46,656 bases of DNA, from NCBI GenBank assembly GCA_028876495.1, contig JAGWRO010000092.1:1-46656 (forward strand), given 5' to 3'. Below are positions 28,547 through 37,358 of this stretch, piece after piece. The stretch is from Bacteroidota bacterium. GTDB taxonomy: Bacteria; Bacteroidota; Bacteroidia; Chitinophagales; Chitinophagaceae. Under the pieces are notes generated by a model that had not been told where the DNA came from, ran no database searches, and saw only the letters and a program-made list of their open reading frames with translations. The position numbers were made by a program, and so were the translations under genes. Numbering within the stretch: position 1 is the stretch's first letter; each line of letters opens with the position of its first letter.

Positions 28547-29637
28547 GAAAGTGTTTTTTTGTATGAATTTACTGTCTCCTCACTACATTTCTTCCAGGAA
28601 AAGTTTTCCAACCTTTTTATCCCGGCTTTTTTCATTTTTTTTGCCAATTTTTCATCTACAATTACTTTTTGAATGGCATGCTTTATTGATTCGGTATCAC
28701 ACGGGTCAAAATATTCACCTGCATTACCCGCCACCTCGGGAAGAGAACTGGTATTACTTAGACAAACGGGGCATTCATTTGAAAACGCTTCTAAAATTGG
28801 CATGCCAAATCCTTCATATAAACTTGGATAAACAAAAACTAAGGCATTGGCATACAGTTCATTTAACTGCTGTTCATTAACTCCAAATAAAAAAGTACAT
28901 TCTGAAATGTCCAGTGATTTTAGTTCTTCCAGTTCTTCCTTTATAAAAGGTTGTCCAGTGCAGATAAGTTTTAACTCATTATCTTCTCTTCTCAATTCGC
29001 TGAATGCTTTGGCAAGACGGGAAAAATTTTTATAACCTCTTCTTACTCCCACAAACAAAATATACTTTCCAAGTTTATTACTCATATTGGTTCTTTGCCC
29101 CTTATTAAACCCATGGTAAACTACATCAATTTTTTCACGAGGAATTTTCAATATCTCTACCAGATCTTTTTTTGTGTTCTCACTAATAGAAATTATTCGA
29201 TTGGCATTTTTAATTATTGTCTCCATTTCATCCATACGCGAAAATGACTTATACTGATCCTTAAATTTGAATTCAATCAAATCATGAACGGTAATGATGT
29301 AGGGCTTTTTAAGGCTTTTCAAAAAGTATGTATCATAGTAAGTGGGGTGAAAAAGGTCATAATTGCCTGCCCTAATCACGTATTCAGAATATCTTTTATT
29401 AATATCATAAGAAAATTGTTTCAATCTTCCCCTAATTCTTGATTCATTTTTAGGAAGAGAGATATATGGCTTTTTAAAAAAAGAAAAATCATCTTTCAAA
29501 TGCTGATTTTCTGAAAAAAGAACAGGCAATTTATAATCAATATTTTCAGGAAGGTTCTTAATTAATTCGCAAAAATATTTGGTGATGCCACCGTATTTCT
29601 GGATTAAAAACATTTGAGAATCGTATAAAATTTTCAT
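28543..29637 (-). CDS. GT4 glycosyltransferase
   Basis: The 364-residue GT-B enzyme starts MKILYDSQMFLIQKYGGITKY and has an early acceptor-site glycine pair. It has the donor-domain segment GKYILFVGVRRGYKNF and a complete E-x7-E motif in YEGFGMPILEAFSN. The HPTYYDT and ITVHDLIEFKF stretches are typical of mannosyltransferase-like GT4 enzymes (WbaZ/MtfB style). A mannose donor would fit the GDP-mannose chemistry of Gmd and AlgD, but that is inference. It overlaps the Wzy gene by four bases and follows the flippase gene by four. Confidence 0.89.
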   Translation of the reverse strand: MKILYDSQMFLIQKYGGITKYFCELIKNLPENIDYKLPVLFSENQHLKDDFSFFKKPYISLPKNESRIRGRLKQFSYDINKRYSEYVIRAGNYDLFHPTYYDTYFLKSLKKPYIITVHDLIEFKFKDQYKSFSRMDEMETIIKNANRIISISENTKKDLVEILKIPREKIDVVYHGFNKGQRTNMSNKLGKYILFVGVRRGYKNFSRLAKAFSELRREDNELKLICTGQPFIKEELEELKSLDISECTFLFGVNEQQLNELYANALVFVYPSLYEGFGMPILEAFSNECPVCLSNTSSLPEVAGNAGEYFDPCDTESIKHAIQKVIVDEKLAKKMKKAGIKRLENFSWKKCSEETVNSYKKTLS

Positions 29638-29641
29638 CTGC

Positions 29642-31027
29642 TTATCGAATCCAAATTCCCTTTTTTTGTTTGTTTACTACCATATGATATTGAAGTGGGG
29701 CAAGAATAAGTCCATTAAAATTGCAAACTATTGATGCAATAAAAAGGGAAAAGGCACCCATGTGATAATATTTAATTAAAAGAAGTGCAACACCAATGTA
29801 AACAAAAGGGCTTATAATACAAGCGATAAATTGAATCCTTAGTGCATTTATTCCGTTTAAAAATGCTACATAAGTAGCCACAAACGTAGTCATCATAAAA
29901 TATAAAAATCCCCAGAGCGAAAGATAAAAACTTATATTTACTTTCCCCTTTCCCAACCACAGGTCATATATTGAATGTGAGAAAATTAACATTATACCGC
30001 CTATGAAAAACAGGAGAATATTTAATTGATTATATTTTTTAATGCCTTTTTTAATCCATGCAATATCATTTTTTACAAATGCTTCTGTAGATGCTGACCA
30101 AAATGGAGCTAAAAATATTACAAATACCATATCAAGCATTCCAAAATATTTATAAACAATATTATAAGCTGTTACTTCGCTAGTACCAAAATTTCGTGCT
30201 ATGATAAGATTTGCAGTTTCATATTGTACAATCCCGGCGACTTGTATAATAAAAAATATAACTCCCAGGCTCAACAGTTCTTTGCCATGCGAAAATTTTA
30301 TTTTTGAAAATTGAGGCCGATATTTTCGGTATGAACCCTTAAAGAAAAAAGCGGTTGCCCCTATGTATACTACAATTGGGGAAATGCAAAAGACGGAGCC
30401 TAATAGAATAAGCGAACCGCTAGTTGTCTTTATTAATATTAAAATAAAAATTAAAGATAAAATCTGTCCAAAAAGAGATAATAAGGGAGAGATGGATGGT
30501 TGTTGATCGGCAGTTAAGATAGTTGCAATAATCCTTAATACAAATTGGAGACAAAAATAGGTAAAAACAATAACAGCCAGGATGGAAACTTCTGATCTCA
30601 TAGTTGAAGAAAGATTCAGAATATGAGACCAATTGAGGAATGGGTTAACTATAAGAAATATTATCCAAATAGCAGCACAGATAATCGTAAGTATTGCATA
30701 GGTTGAACTTACATAAATACTTGCCAATTCATCATCTCCATTTGCTATAGCTTCAGCTAATTTATTTCTTAAACCTCGGGTTAATCCAATATCGAAAAAG
30801 CTAAACCAGACCACAATTGAATTCAAAGTCAGCCAAACACCATATTGTGATACACTTACATAATTTATGGCCATAGGCACCAGGATAATGCTAATAGCGA
30901 TGCTTAAGCCCTTTATAAAAAAGGTTGCTACTATATTTTTTTTAGCTTTAACGCTGCGCTCCTGACCTTTGTTAATTATACTATTTGCATAAGAAAAGGC
31001 TGATGCGGCTTTTTCTTTTAATGTCAT
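29642..31027 (-). CDS. Polysaccharide flippase (Wzx-like, MATE/MVF fold)
   Basis: This 461-residue protein has about 12 to 14 hydrophobic segments and the opening KKNIVATFFIKGLSIAISI common to Wzx-type flippases, which move lipid-linked repeat units across the inner membrane. A QYGVWLTLNSIVVW segment follows the second helix. The ATG at 31027 (MTLKEKAASAF) is chosen, because the frame upstream begins only with a TTG. It is adjacent to gmd (gap of about 70 bases) and a GT4 gene. Together with the Wzy-like, Wzc-like and Wza-like proteins it makes this a Wzx/Wzy-dependent system. Confidence 0.88.
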   Translation of the reverse strand: MTLKEKAASAFSYANSIINKGQERSVKAKKNIVATFFIKGLSIAISIILVPMAINYVSVSQYGVWLTLNSIVVWFSFFDIGLTRGLRNKLAEAIANGDDELASIYVSSTYAILTIICAAIWIIFLIVNPFLNWSHILNLSSTMRSEVSILAVIVFTYFCLQFVLRIIATILTADQQPSISPLLSLFGQILSLIFILILIKTTSGSLILLGSVFCISPIVVYIGATAFFFKGSYRKYRPQFSKIKFSHGKELLSLGVIFFIIQVAGIVQYETANLIIARNFGTSEVTAYNIVYKYFGMLDMVFVIFLAPFWSASTEAFVKNDIAWIKKGIKKYNQLNILLFFIGGIMLIFSHSIYDLWLGKGKVNISFYLSLWGFLYFMMTTFVATYVAFLNGINALRIQFIACIISPFVYIGVALLLIKYYHMGAFSLFIASIVCNFNGLILAPLQYHMVVNKQKKGIWIR

Positions 31028-31096
31028 TTTTAACGAGGTAATTCCCAAAATTTTCTGTTGTCTTTTGTAAGTTATTTAATTATTCAAAGATTAGAA

Positions 31097-32185
31097 TTAC
31101 ATAAAAAACTTTCTTTCCAGGCTCATCTTGTAAGTTTCTAAATCACTCGCTACCATTTCTTTAATCATTTCTTTGAGCGTATATTTTGGCGACCATCCTA
31201 ATTTTTCTTTAGCCTTAGAAGCATCTCCTATTAAAAGATCAACTTCGGTAGGGCGGAAATAATTGGGATCAATAGCAACCACTTCTTTTCCAACGGGTAA
31301 TTGGTATTTTAAATTGCTGCAAGATTTTATAATTCCTTTTTCTTCCGATCCTGATTCTTTAAATGTAATTTCTATTCCTGCTTCTTCAAATGCCATTTTA
31401 GTAAAGTCTCTTACCGTCGTTGTTACTCCTGTTGCAATTACAAAATCTTCAGGTTGGTCTTGTTGCAAAATTCTCCACATCGCATCTACATAATCTTTTG
31501 CATGTCCCCAATCTCTTTGAGCATTTAAATTACCGAGAAACAAGCAATCCTGTAATCCTTCGGCAATAGCTGCTACGGCTCTTGTTATTTTTCTTGTAAC
31601 AAAAGTCTCGCCTCTTAACGGACTTTCATGATTGAAAAGTATTCCGTTGCACGCAAACATATTGTATGCCTCCCTATAGTTTACCATTATCCAATAAGCA
31701 TACAATTTAGCTACACCATAAGGACTTCGTGGATAAAATGGCGTTGTTTCTTTTTGGGGTACTTCCTGTACCAAACCATACAATTCTGAAGTAGATGCTT
31801 GGTAGATCCGCGTTTTATCTTCAAGTTTTAATATGCGTATAGCCTCCAGAAGACGCAGTGTTCCTATTCCGTCTGCATTAGCTGTATATTCAGGATTATC
31901 AAAGCTTACCTTAACATGGCTCATTGCAGCCAGGTTATAAATTTCATCCGGTTGCGTTTCCTGAACTATACGAATCAGGTTGGTACTATCCGTCATATCT
32001 CCGTAGTGCAATTTAAAATTTGCATTATTTTCATGCGGATCAACATATAAGTGATCAATCCTGTAAGTGTTAATAAGAGAAGATCTTCTTTTTACTCCAT
32101 GTACAAGATACCCTTTAGATAAAAGTAATTCGGCGAGGTATGCCCCGTCTTGCCCGGTTATACCGGTTATTAATGCTGATTTCAT
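31097..32185 (-). CDS. gmd: GDP-mannose 4,6-dehydratase
   Basis: The 362-residue extended SDR begins [20 protein letters not shown] and has [26 protein letters not shown], the catalytic YGVAK in [11 protein letters not shown] and [17 protein letters not shown], all classical for Gmd. It converts GDP-D-mannose to GDP-4-keto-6-deoxy-D-mannose, the precursor of GDP-fucose, GDP-rhamnose or GDP-perosamine. No obvious dedicated reductase (Fcl or Rmd) or aminotransferase lies next to it; the SDR at 10517-11485 is one possible partner. The 186 bases between it and upxY contain no gene that I can see. Confidence 0.95.
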   Translation of the reverse strand: MKSALITGITGQDGAYLAELLLSKGYLVHGVKRRSSLINTYRIDHLYVDPHENNANFKLHYGDMTDSTNLIRIVQETQPDEIYNLAAMSHVKVSFDNPEYTANADGIGTLRLLEAIRILKLEDKTRIYQASTSELYGLVQEVPQKETTPFYPRSPYGVAKLYAYWIMVNYREAYNMFACNGILFNHESPLRGETFVTRKITRAVAAIAEGLQDCLFLGNLNAQRDWGHAKDYVDAMWRILQQDQPEDFVIATGVTTTVRDFTKMAFEEAGIEITFKESGSEEKGIIKSCSNLKYQLPVGKEVVAIDPNYFRPTEVDLLIGDASKAKEKLGWSPKYTLKEMIKEMVASDLETYKMSLERKFFM

Positions 32186-32371
32186 AATTCAAAGCTATGA
32201 TTTTGGAATGATTAATTGAGGCACGAATTGGAGGAAATTGTGGTTCTCGAAAAAAGGTAAGCGGTAATCATTCCTTTGAGAGAGTAATTTAAATTTCAGT
32301 TTTATCAACTTCAATCGAGTTTTTTGGGGTTAAACAAAATGTATATATTTATTATTGCTTAATATAGGCTA

Positions 32372-32899
32372 TCATTGTAACAACAAATCTTTTTCTCCAA
32401 ATGAAATTTCCTGAGGTAATGGAGTTATTGTTCCAACTTTTGCTGCAAGTGTAAAACCTAATGACGGCAGGGTTACTTTTGCCAACGTGTTTTTAATCCT
32501 CAAAACATTCCCTGAAATAGAATACTGGCTGCCGTCAAAGACTCTTGCAAAAGCTTTCGTATCCACTTTGGTTTTTTCTAAAGTTATTTCATGATGGTTG
32601 AAAACAAATTCTTTCATCATTTCAATTTCGTCATCGTCAATTTTTGCGGGTTCGCCTTTCCAATATACTAGGTTGATTACTCCGTCAACGGATCTTATTT
32701 TTGAAATCTCTTCCGGAGTAACATTTGCAAAAACATAAAAGCGAAACAACGGCTCCTCAAGTGTCTTAACTCCTCTGAGGGAAGTTATTTGTTTACAATT
32801 TACCGGCAAAAAAACGTCAATTTTTCTTTTTTTAAGTGTTGACGTCACTTTCTTTTCCCATTTGGGTTTCGTGTAAAGTATATACCAATTCTTCTGCAT
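32372..32899 (-). CDS. UpxY-family transcription antiterminator (NusG paralogue)
   Basis: The 175-residue protein opens with the NusG N-terminal (NGN) signature NWYILYTKPKWEKKV and continues with FLPVNCKQI and a PLFRFYVFANV strand, as in UpxY proteins that control capsule operons of Bacteroidota. A KOW-like segment near residues 115-165 (FARVFDGSQYSISGNV) follows. UpxY proteins bind RNA polymerase early in their own operon and prevent premature termination. Here the gene is third, after wza and wzc, whereas in Bacteroides capsule loci it is usually first. It is flanked by gaps of 135 and 186 bases. No UpxZ-like partner gene is evident. Confidence 0.88.
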   Translation of the reverse strand: MQKNWYILYTKPKWEKKVTSTLKKRKIDVFLPVNCKQITSLRGVKTLEEPLFRFYVFANVTPEEISKIRSVDGVINLVYWKGEPAKIDDDEIEMMKEFVFNHHEITLEKTKVDTKAFARVFDGSQYSISGNVLRIKNTLAKVTLPSLGFTLAAKVGTITPLPQEISFGEKDLLLQ

Positions 32900-33034
32900 A
32901 TTTTTTTTTTAGAATTTAAATTTGCAGCTGTTCAAAGGATTGATACTAGGAAAATACTATAAGAAGAACATGGCTTCGCCGCTCTCAGTTACATCTTAAC
33001 GTATTGAGAATTAAAATTTTTCATTGATTTAGAT

Positions 33035-35377
33035 TTAATATTTTACTATTGGCTTCTTTTCCACTCTTTTGCGATCTTTATTTCCATAAACATAATCATA
33101 GCCGTAACCGTAATTGTTTTTGAAAAAGCCTCGCATTTTTACACCGTTGAAAATAATGGCAGGATTATTTATAGGATTAATGTGGATATTTTCATCAATT
33201 CTTTTGATAAGCATTTTTGGTGTGTAATGATGCCTGATTACATACAAAGTAGCATCACATAAACCAGTTAACAAATATCCATCAGTAACCAGTACCATTG
33301 GCGAAGTGTCTATAAGCACATAATCAAAAATATTTTCCAGATAATTAAGCAGTTCATTAACCTTACCATTTGACAATAGTTCTGAAGGGTTTTCAGGTAG
33401 ATCAGCGCCTGCTGAAATGAAAAATAAATTTTCATACTCTCCGACATGCTTAATGATTTCTTCAGGATCTTTATCGCCCTCCAAAAATTCTGTAACACCT
33501 TCTTCCCGGTTTATAGATAATATTTTATCCAAGGTTGGATTGTTCAGATCCATGTCTACCAGGACTACTTTTTTTCCTGTTAAAGAAAGACTGACAGCCA
33601 AATTGGCGGAAATAAAACTTTTACCTTCTCCTGAAATGCTTGAAGTAATGAGGATTTTTTTGTGCGAAGAATCAATACCAAGAAAAGACAGTGATATCCT
33701 TAATTTTCTAAATTCTTCCGCTACAAAACTTCTTGTTCCTTTTTCAATTACAATTTTATCTTTTGATTTATCAAAAGCAATTTCTCCTATGATAGGAATG
33801 GAAGTTAGTGATTCTATTTCATGTCTGTAAAGTACCTTACCTGTTAAAAATTCTTTAATAAAAATAAAGGTTCCACATACGCCAATAAAGACTACAATAG
33901 ATAAAGCATAAATCAATAATTTTCTAGGACTTACTGGATCTGGACTAGCCTGTGCATAATCAACTACTCTACTGTTTGATACTGAAGAAGCGTATGCGAT
34001 TTCACTTTCTTCTTTCTTTTGAAGAAGAAAGGAATAAAGATTACTTTTTATTTGTTGTTCCCTACTAATATCAAGCAATTCCCTTTCTTTTTGGGGAACA
34101 GACTGTAAAACGGAATTGTATGTATTATTTGTGGTAGTAATGTTGTCTCGTGTGGCAATAAGGCTTTGTCGTTGACTATTGATATTACTTAAAATACTTG
34201 GTTTGATCTTATTAATTCTATCCTTTATTGCAACCAGACTGGGATTATTTTCACCCACTGTTTTCTTTAAATTATCGTATTCAAGTTCTGAGTTGTATAA
34301 TTTATCAATTAATTGACTAAGCTGCGGATCGCTTATGCCTAAAGTTGAAGGAACGATTCCTCCTTTACTATCACTATTAGACTTGACAAAATCTTGCACT
34401 TTATCCAAAACTGCAATTTGTGTATTTACATCTCCAAGTTTTTGATCGTTAACACTAACATTTTGTAAATACAATTGCCCTTGTGCGCTTATATCAACCG
34501 CCTGATTGCCTGATTTAAATTGTTGAACTTTTTTTTCTATAGAATCAAGATCATGAGATACGAGGGCAAGCCTGTTGTTCACAAATGCAAGAGTATTTTT
34601 TGCTAAAGCATCCTTTTCTTCATTGGCAGACTCCTGGTAAGATTCTATTAATTGATTTAGGATATTTTCAGCTCTTACCGGATCCGGATCTCTATAACTA
34701 AGGTCTACAATTGAAGATAATTTACTGGCTGCCTCTGCCTTAAGCCCGGATAAAAAAACCGGTACTAAGTCTTTCGGCTGGTTAAGTGAAAAATAAAGCT
34801 GTTTATTGATGGTATCTGAAATGAAATATTTATTCGGGACAAATTTTAATCTCCCAAAAGGGGTGGTCACAAAACTATCAAGTGGAAAATTGTATTTGTG
34901 ATTAAGAATAACCTGCTGGCTATTTTTATTATAATTGAGATCAATTCTTTTGAAATACTGCAGTGAATCAGGAAATAATGCAACTATTGATACAGGTGAT
35001 TTAGTGTATGCCAAGACATCATGAACATCCCCTTTTTCGTAAATCGGGGCATAAAGGCCAAGGGCTCTCACTACATCTTCCATCAATTTTCTTGACTGAA
35101 TAATTTCTATTTCATTTTCAACAATTTTTTTTGATGATATCTGATCAAGTGATTCTACTAATTTTGATTCTTCATTGCCCTTTTTTTCATCTTTAATTAT
35201 TACCGTAGCTGTTGCCTCATAGATTGGAGTAGCATAACGAATATAAGCATATGCAATTCCTATAGCAATAGCTATTGCCAAAAGGAACAAAGGCCAGTAA
35301 GGAACATATTTTGATGCGAATTGCCGCATCAAATTATCGTCCTTTTCTTCCATTATACTATTTCTTCTTAATTGCAT
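33035..35377 (-). CDS. wzc: Polysaccharide co-polymerase with tyrosine autokinase (Wzc-like)
   Basis: The 780-residue protein has two membrane helices (about residues 33-52 and 495-515) around a long periplasmic Wzz-type domain with coiled-coil character. A cytoplasmic BY-kinase domain follows: Walker A SSISGEGKS near residue 580, VLVDMDLNNP as Walker A-prime, and VLIDTSP as Walker B. The C-terminus has a tyrosine cluster (YGYGYDYVYG) for autophosphorylation. It controls chain length and couples to the Wza-like exporter. An ATG eight codons inside (35353, MEEKDDN) is an alternative start. It follows wza by 25 bases. No cognate low-molecular-weight tyrosine phosphatase gene is seen in the window. 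Confidence 0.93.
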   Translation of the reverse strand: MQLRRNSIMEEKDDNLMRQFASKYVPYWPLFLLAIAIAIGIAYAYIRYATPIYEATATVIIKDEKKGNEESKLVESLDQISSKKIVENEIEIIQSRKLMEDVVRALGLYAPIYEKGDVHDVLAYTKSPVSIVALFPDSLQYFKRIDLNYNKNSQQVILNHKYNFPLDSFVTTPFGRLKFVPNKYFISDTINKQLYFSLNQPKDLVPVFLSGLKAEAASKLSSIVDLSYRDPDPVRAENILNQLIESYQESANEEKDALAKNTLAFVNNRLALVSHDLDSIEKKVQQFKSGNQAVDISAQGQLYLQNVSVNDQKLGDVNTQIAVLDKVQDFVKSNSDSKGGIVPSTLGISDPQLSQLIDKLYNSELEYDNLKKTVGENNPSLVAIKDRINKIKPSILSNINSQRQSLIATRDNITTTNNTYNSVLQSVPQKERELLDISREQQIKSNLYSFLLQKKEESEIAYASSVSNSRVVDYAQASPDPVSPRKLLIYALSIVVFIGVCGTFIFIKEFLTGKVLYRHEIESLTSIPIIGEIAFDKSKDKIVIEKGTRSFVAEEFRKLRISLSFLGIDSSHKKILITSSISGEGKSFISANLAVSLSLTGKKVVLVDMDLNNPTLDKILSINREEGVTEFLEGDKDPEEIIKHVGEYENLFFISAGADLPENPSELLSNGKVNELLNYLENIFDYVLIDTSPMVLVTDGYLLTGLCDATLYVIRHHYTPKMLIKRIDENIHINPINNPAIIFNGVKMRGFFKNNYGYGYDYVYGNKDRKRVEKKPIVKY

Positions 35378-35402
35378 TTTTCTGATACTTAAAATAATTA
35401 AA

Positions 35403-36194
35403 TTAAGGTACCCTTACTATCCTGTCTAAAACAATGGCAACTACCGACAGTACGCTAAATAAAATTGGTAAATACTGTTGAGATCTACTTGCCTGTGCAG
35501 CCCTTGTTGAATTGGGTTGTACATAAATCACATCGTTTGGCTGTAAATAATAATAAGGAGAATTGAAGAAATCACTTGAAGTTAAATCTATATGCCTGGT
35601 AATTTTTTTACCATTTTCTTCCCTTATTAATAAAACATTATTTCTTTTACCATAGATTGTTAAATCCCCTGCCAGTCCTATCGCTTTTAGCATTGATATT
35701 TTTTCACTGGGGACTGTAATTACAGTTGGCTTTGCAACTTCGCCTAATACCGTTACTTCATAATTTAAAAATCTTATATCTACAATTGGGTCTATTAGCA
35801 ACTTTTTTGTAAGAATAAGATTAGTTATATTATCTTTTAATTGTTCTTTGGTTAACCCTGCTGCTTTTACAGCACCAAGAATGGGCATATCAATTGTTCC
35901 ATCTGCATTTACCAGATAACCCCCGGATTCGGTATTGCTACCGGTTACAGTTGTGGCCCTGCTAATATTATTATTTTGTAAATTAAAGGGAGCAGAGGCT
36001 TCAGCGTTAAGACTACTAATGGTTATATTTAAAATGTCATTAGGCTCAATAGTATTTTGCCTTTCTACAGCTGTAGCAGGAAAAGTAGCATCTTTTACAT
36101 TATTAAAATACACTATTTTCTTTGTGTTTGCACATGAAGAAAGTAGGAAAGCTAAACAAAAAGCTACTACAAGAGGTAATAAAAATCTGGCCAT
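35403..36194 (-). CDS. wza: Polysaccharide export outer-membrane lipoprotein (Wza-like)
   Basis: The first EPS gene encodes 263 residues with a lipoprotein signal ending in LLSSCAN (Cys21). A poly-export domain follows (EPNDILNITISSLNAEA, YLVNADGTIDMPILG), then an SLBB domain (VTVLGEVAKPTVITVP to LRKNNV-like YGKRNNVLLIRE). The C-terminal hydrophobic stretch YLPILFSVLSVVAIVL probably forms the outer-membrane helix, as in Bacteroidota Wza homologues, which are shorter than the E. coli protein. It forms the export channel with the Wzc-like protein. The start ATG at 36194 lies about 155 bases downstream of a good promoter candidate. Confidence 0.92.
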   Translation of the reverse strand: MARFLLPLVVAFCLAFLLSSCANTKKIVYFNNVKDATFPATAVERQNTIEPNDILNITISSLNAEASAPFNLQNNNISRATTVTGSNTESGGYLVNADGTIDMPILGAVKAAGLTKEQLKDNITNLILTKKLLIDPIVDIRFLNYEVTVLGEVAKPTVITVPSEKISMLKAIGLAGDLTIYGKRNNVLLIREENGKKITRHIDLTSSDFFNSPYYYLQPNDVIYVQPNSTRAAQASRSQQYLPILFSVLSVVAIVLDRIVRVP

Positions 36195-36356
36195 AAAACA
36201 TTTTTAAATTCTGTATAATAAAATTCTAATACAGTTAAATAATACAGATAAAATTATAGTTAACTTTCTATTGGAGATCTTTATTAGGAATGGGATCAGG
36301 GTAATGAGGTGCAATATTCCTTAATCTGTGGTTCAAACAATTAGGGAATCTGATCA

Positions 36357-36388
36357 CAAACCTAAATGTTTAAAATTGTATCTCCAAA
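36357..36388 (-). promoter_or_regulatory. Candidate EPS promoter (TTTG-N20-TAGGTTTG)
   Basis: On the minus strand TTTG (36388-36385) is followed after 20 bases by TAGGTTTG (36364-36357). That matches the Bacteroidota consensus TTTG and TAnnTTTG at about -33 and -7. Transcription would start near 36350 and leave a leader of about 155 nucleotides before wza. Such a leader fits control by an UpxY-type factor. No transcript data are available. Confidence 0.6.
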
Positions 36389-36610
36389 TTTTTGAACAAA
36401 AGAATTTTTTTCAATAGTTATAACTTAGTTTCTAAATCTTCTTCCTTAATACAAAATATTGGTTATTAATAAATTCGGATTTTGTGCGACAATTTCTACT
36501 CAATTTCCTTGCCGAAATTTCTTTTATAGTTTTAACAACAATATTATTTTGAATAATTTATTAATAATCAACGCAATTATCAGCAATTTATTGGAATGTG
36601 CATAAATAAT

Positions 36611-36640
36611 AAGAAAAAAGCTTGCTTTAAAGGCGCAAGC
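36611..36640 (-). terminator. Leftward intrinsic terminator-like hairpin
   Basis: On the minus strand GCTTGC (36640-36635) and GCAAGC (36625-36620) form a six-base stem with a nine-base loop, followed by TTTTTTCTT (36619-36611). On the plus strand no T-tract follows. No leftward gene lies just upstream, so it either blocks stray transcription into the EPS promoter region or attenuates a longer EPS transcript. Confidence 0.55.
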
Positions 36641-36902
36641 GATATACTTTTATTGCCACTTACTTCGTGGAACAGATATCAAAATTTCTTAGTATTTTTC
36701 TGTACTGTTCTTTATAATCTGATTCAACCTACGAAATTCCTTTATTTTATTTTAGAGCTTTTTAAAACTAATTTGTTGAATTTTTCAGCAGTTGGAGCGA
36801 AAGTTGATAGATGATTTAAATTGAAATTCATATAATAATTCCTCATTTCCTGTAAAAAGCTTCTTTATTCATTCCTGTGACCGACTAGTTTAATTAAGTG
36901 GC

Positions 36903-36930
36903 AACAAATTTTATTGTAACAAATTTTATT
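36903..36930 (+). repeat. 13-base direct repeat upstream of the orphan gene
   Basis: AACAAATTTTATT occurs at 36903-36915 and again at 36918-36930, a 15-base period. It overlaps the inverted repeat at 36911-36945. The two lie 56 to 83 bases before the ATG of the 106-residue gene, where a regulator could bind side by side. Confidence 0.6.
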
Positions 36931-36945
36931 TGTCTGTTACAATAA
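36911..36945. promoter_or_regulatory. Perfect 11-base inverted repeat (operator candidate)
   Basis: TTATTGTAACA at 36911-36921 is the exact reverse complement of TGTTACAATAA at 36935-36945, with 13 bases between. A dimeric regulator site fits better than a terminator, since the stem is AT-rich and no T-tract follows. It lies 40 bases before the orphan gene. Confidence 0.5.
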
Positions 36946-36985
36946 TTCTTTCAGGTCGCATTGTTTAACCTCAAAACAGGAATTT

Positions 36986-37306
36986 ATGGAAAATATTTAC
37001 AAAGCTTACACAAAGGAAATCAATGGAAAGACTTTTTATTTTGTAAAAAAGTTTTCAGCTTTTCCTGAATACGAAAATTGTCCAATAGTTTTGGATGGAA
37101 TGGGCATGCATACCAACTTTTATAAGGCATGTAATATTGCGCATGTATATGATGATCTTGCTGTAAACAAATTGATGAATGAATTACATATAATTTCTGA
37201 GTCAGCAAGGGTGATTCATTTGCCTAAAATAAAATCTTTAACTCATTCATTTCTGAAAAATACTCAGCATGCTATTTCAAAATTCAGATTGGCATCCATC
37301 AGTTAA
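36986..37306 (+). CDS. Hypothetical 106-residue protein
   Basis: I do not recognise this protein. It has a clear ATG, ordinary composition and no signal peptide or membrane segment. The first half looks like beta-strands (GKTFYFVKKF), followed by a segment with NCPIVLDGMGMHTNFYKACNIAHV and a basic C-terminal helix region (PKIKSLTHSFLKNTQHAISKFR). The basic tail could bind nucleic acid, but this is only a suggestion. It is transcribed away from the EPS cluster and preceded by the compound repeat at 36903-36945. A separate candidate promoter lies between it and the next gene, so it may be monocistronic. Confidence 0.6.
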   Translation: MENIYKAYTKEINGKTFYFVKKFSAFPEYENCPIVLDGMGMHTNFYKACNIAHVYDDLAVNKLMNELHIISESARVIHLPKIKSLTHSFLKNTQHAISKFRLASIS

Positions 37307-37315
37307 CTTAAAAAG

Positions 37316-37351
37316 TTGCTCTTTTATTTAAAAGGATTGAGTTTATGTTTG
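37316..37351 (+). promoter_or_regulatory. Possible promoter of the THUMP methyltransferase gene
   Basis: TATGTTTG (37344-37351) matches TAnnTTTG exactly; TTG at 37316-37318 lies 25 bases upstream, a little far for the -33 element. Transcription would begin almost at the ATG at 37359, which would give a nearly leaderless message. Confidence 0.35.
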
Positions 37352-37358
37352 CAAAACC

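Larger units (their letters stand above)
36195..36985. other. Control region upstream of the EPS cluster
   Basis: This 791-base stretch separates the leftward EPS cluster from the rightward genes. It holds a candidate leftward promoter (36357-36388), a leftward hairpin with a T-tract (36611-36640) and a compound repeat (36903-36945). A second stem is possible in the presumed EPS leader, where AGGAAT and ATTCCT arms pair around 36283-36332. I find no convincing gene: the 72-codon frame at 36596-36814 has no family features and crosses the hairpin. The rest is AT-rich with no recognisable structure. Confidence 0.6.

Noticed and set aside
36330-36345. GGTTCAA stretch as part of a tRNA T-arm
   Set aside because: No acceptor, D or anticodon arms can be formed around it.
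36596-36814. 72-codon rightward open frame
   Set aside because: No family features, no promoter or ribosome site, and it runs through the hairpin at 36611-36640.
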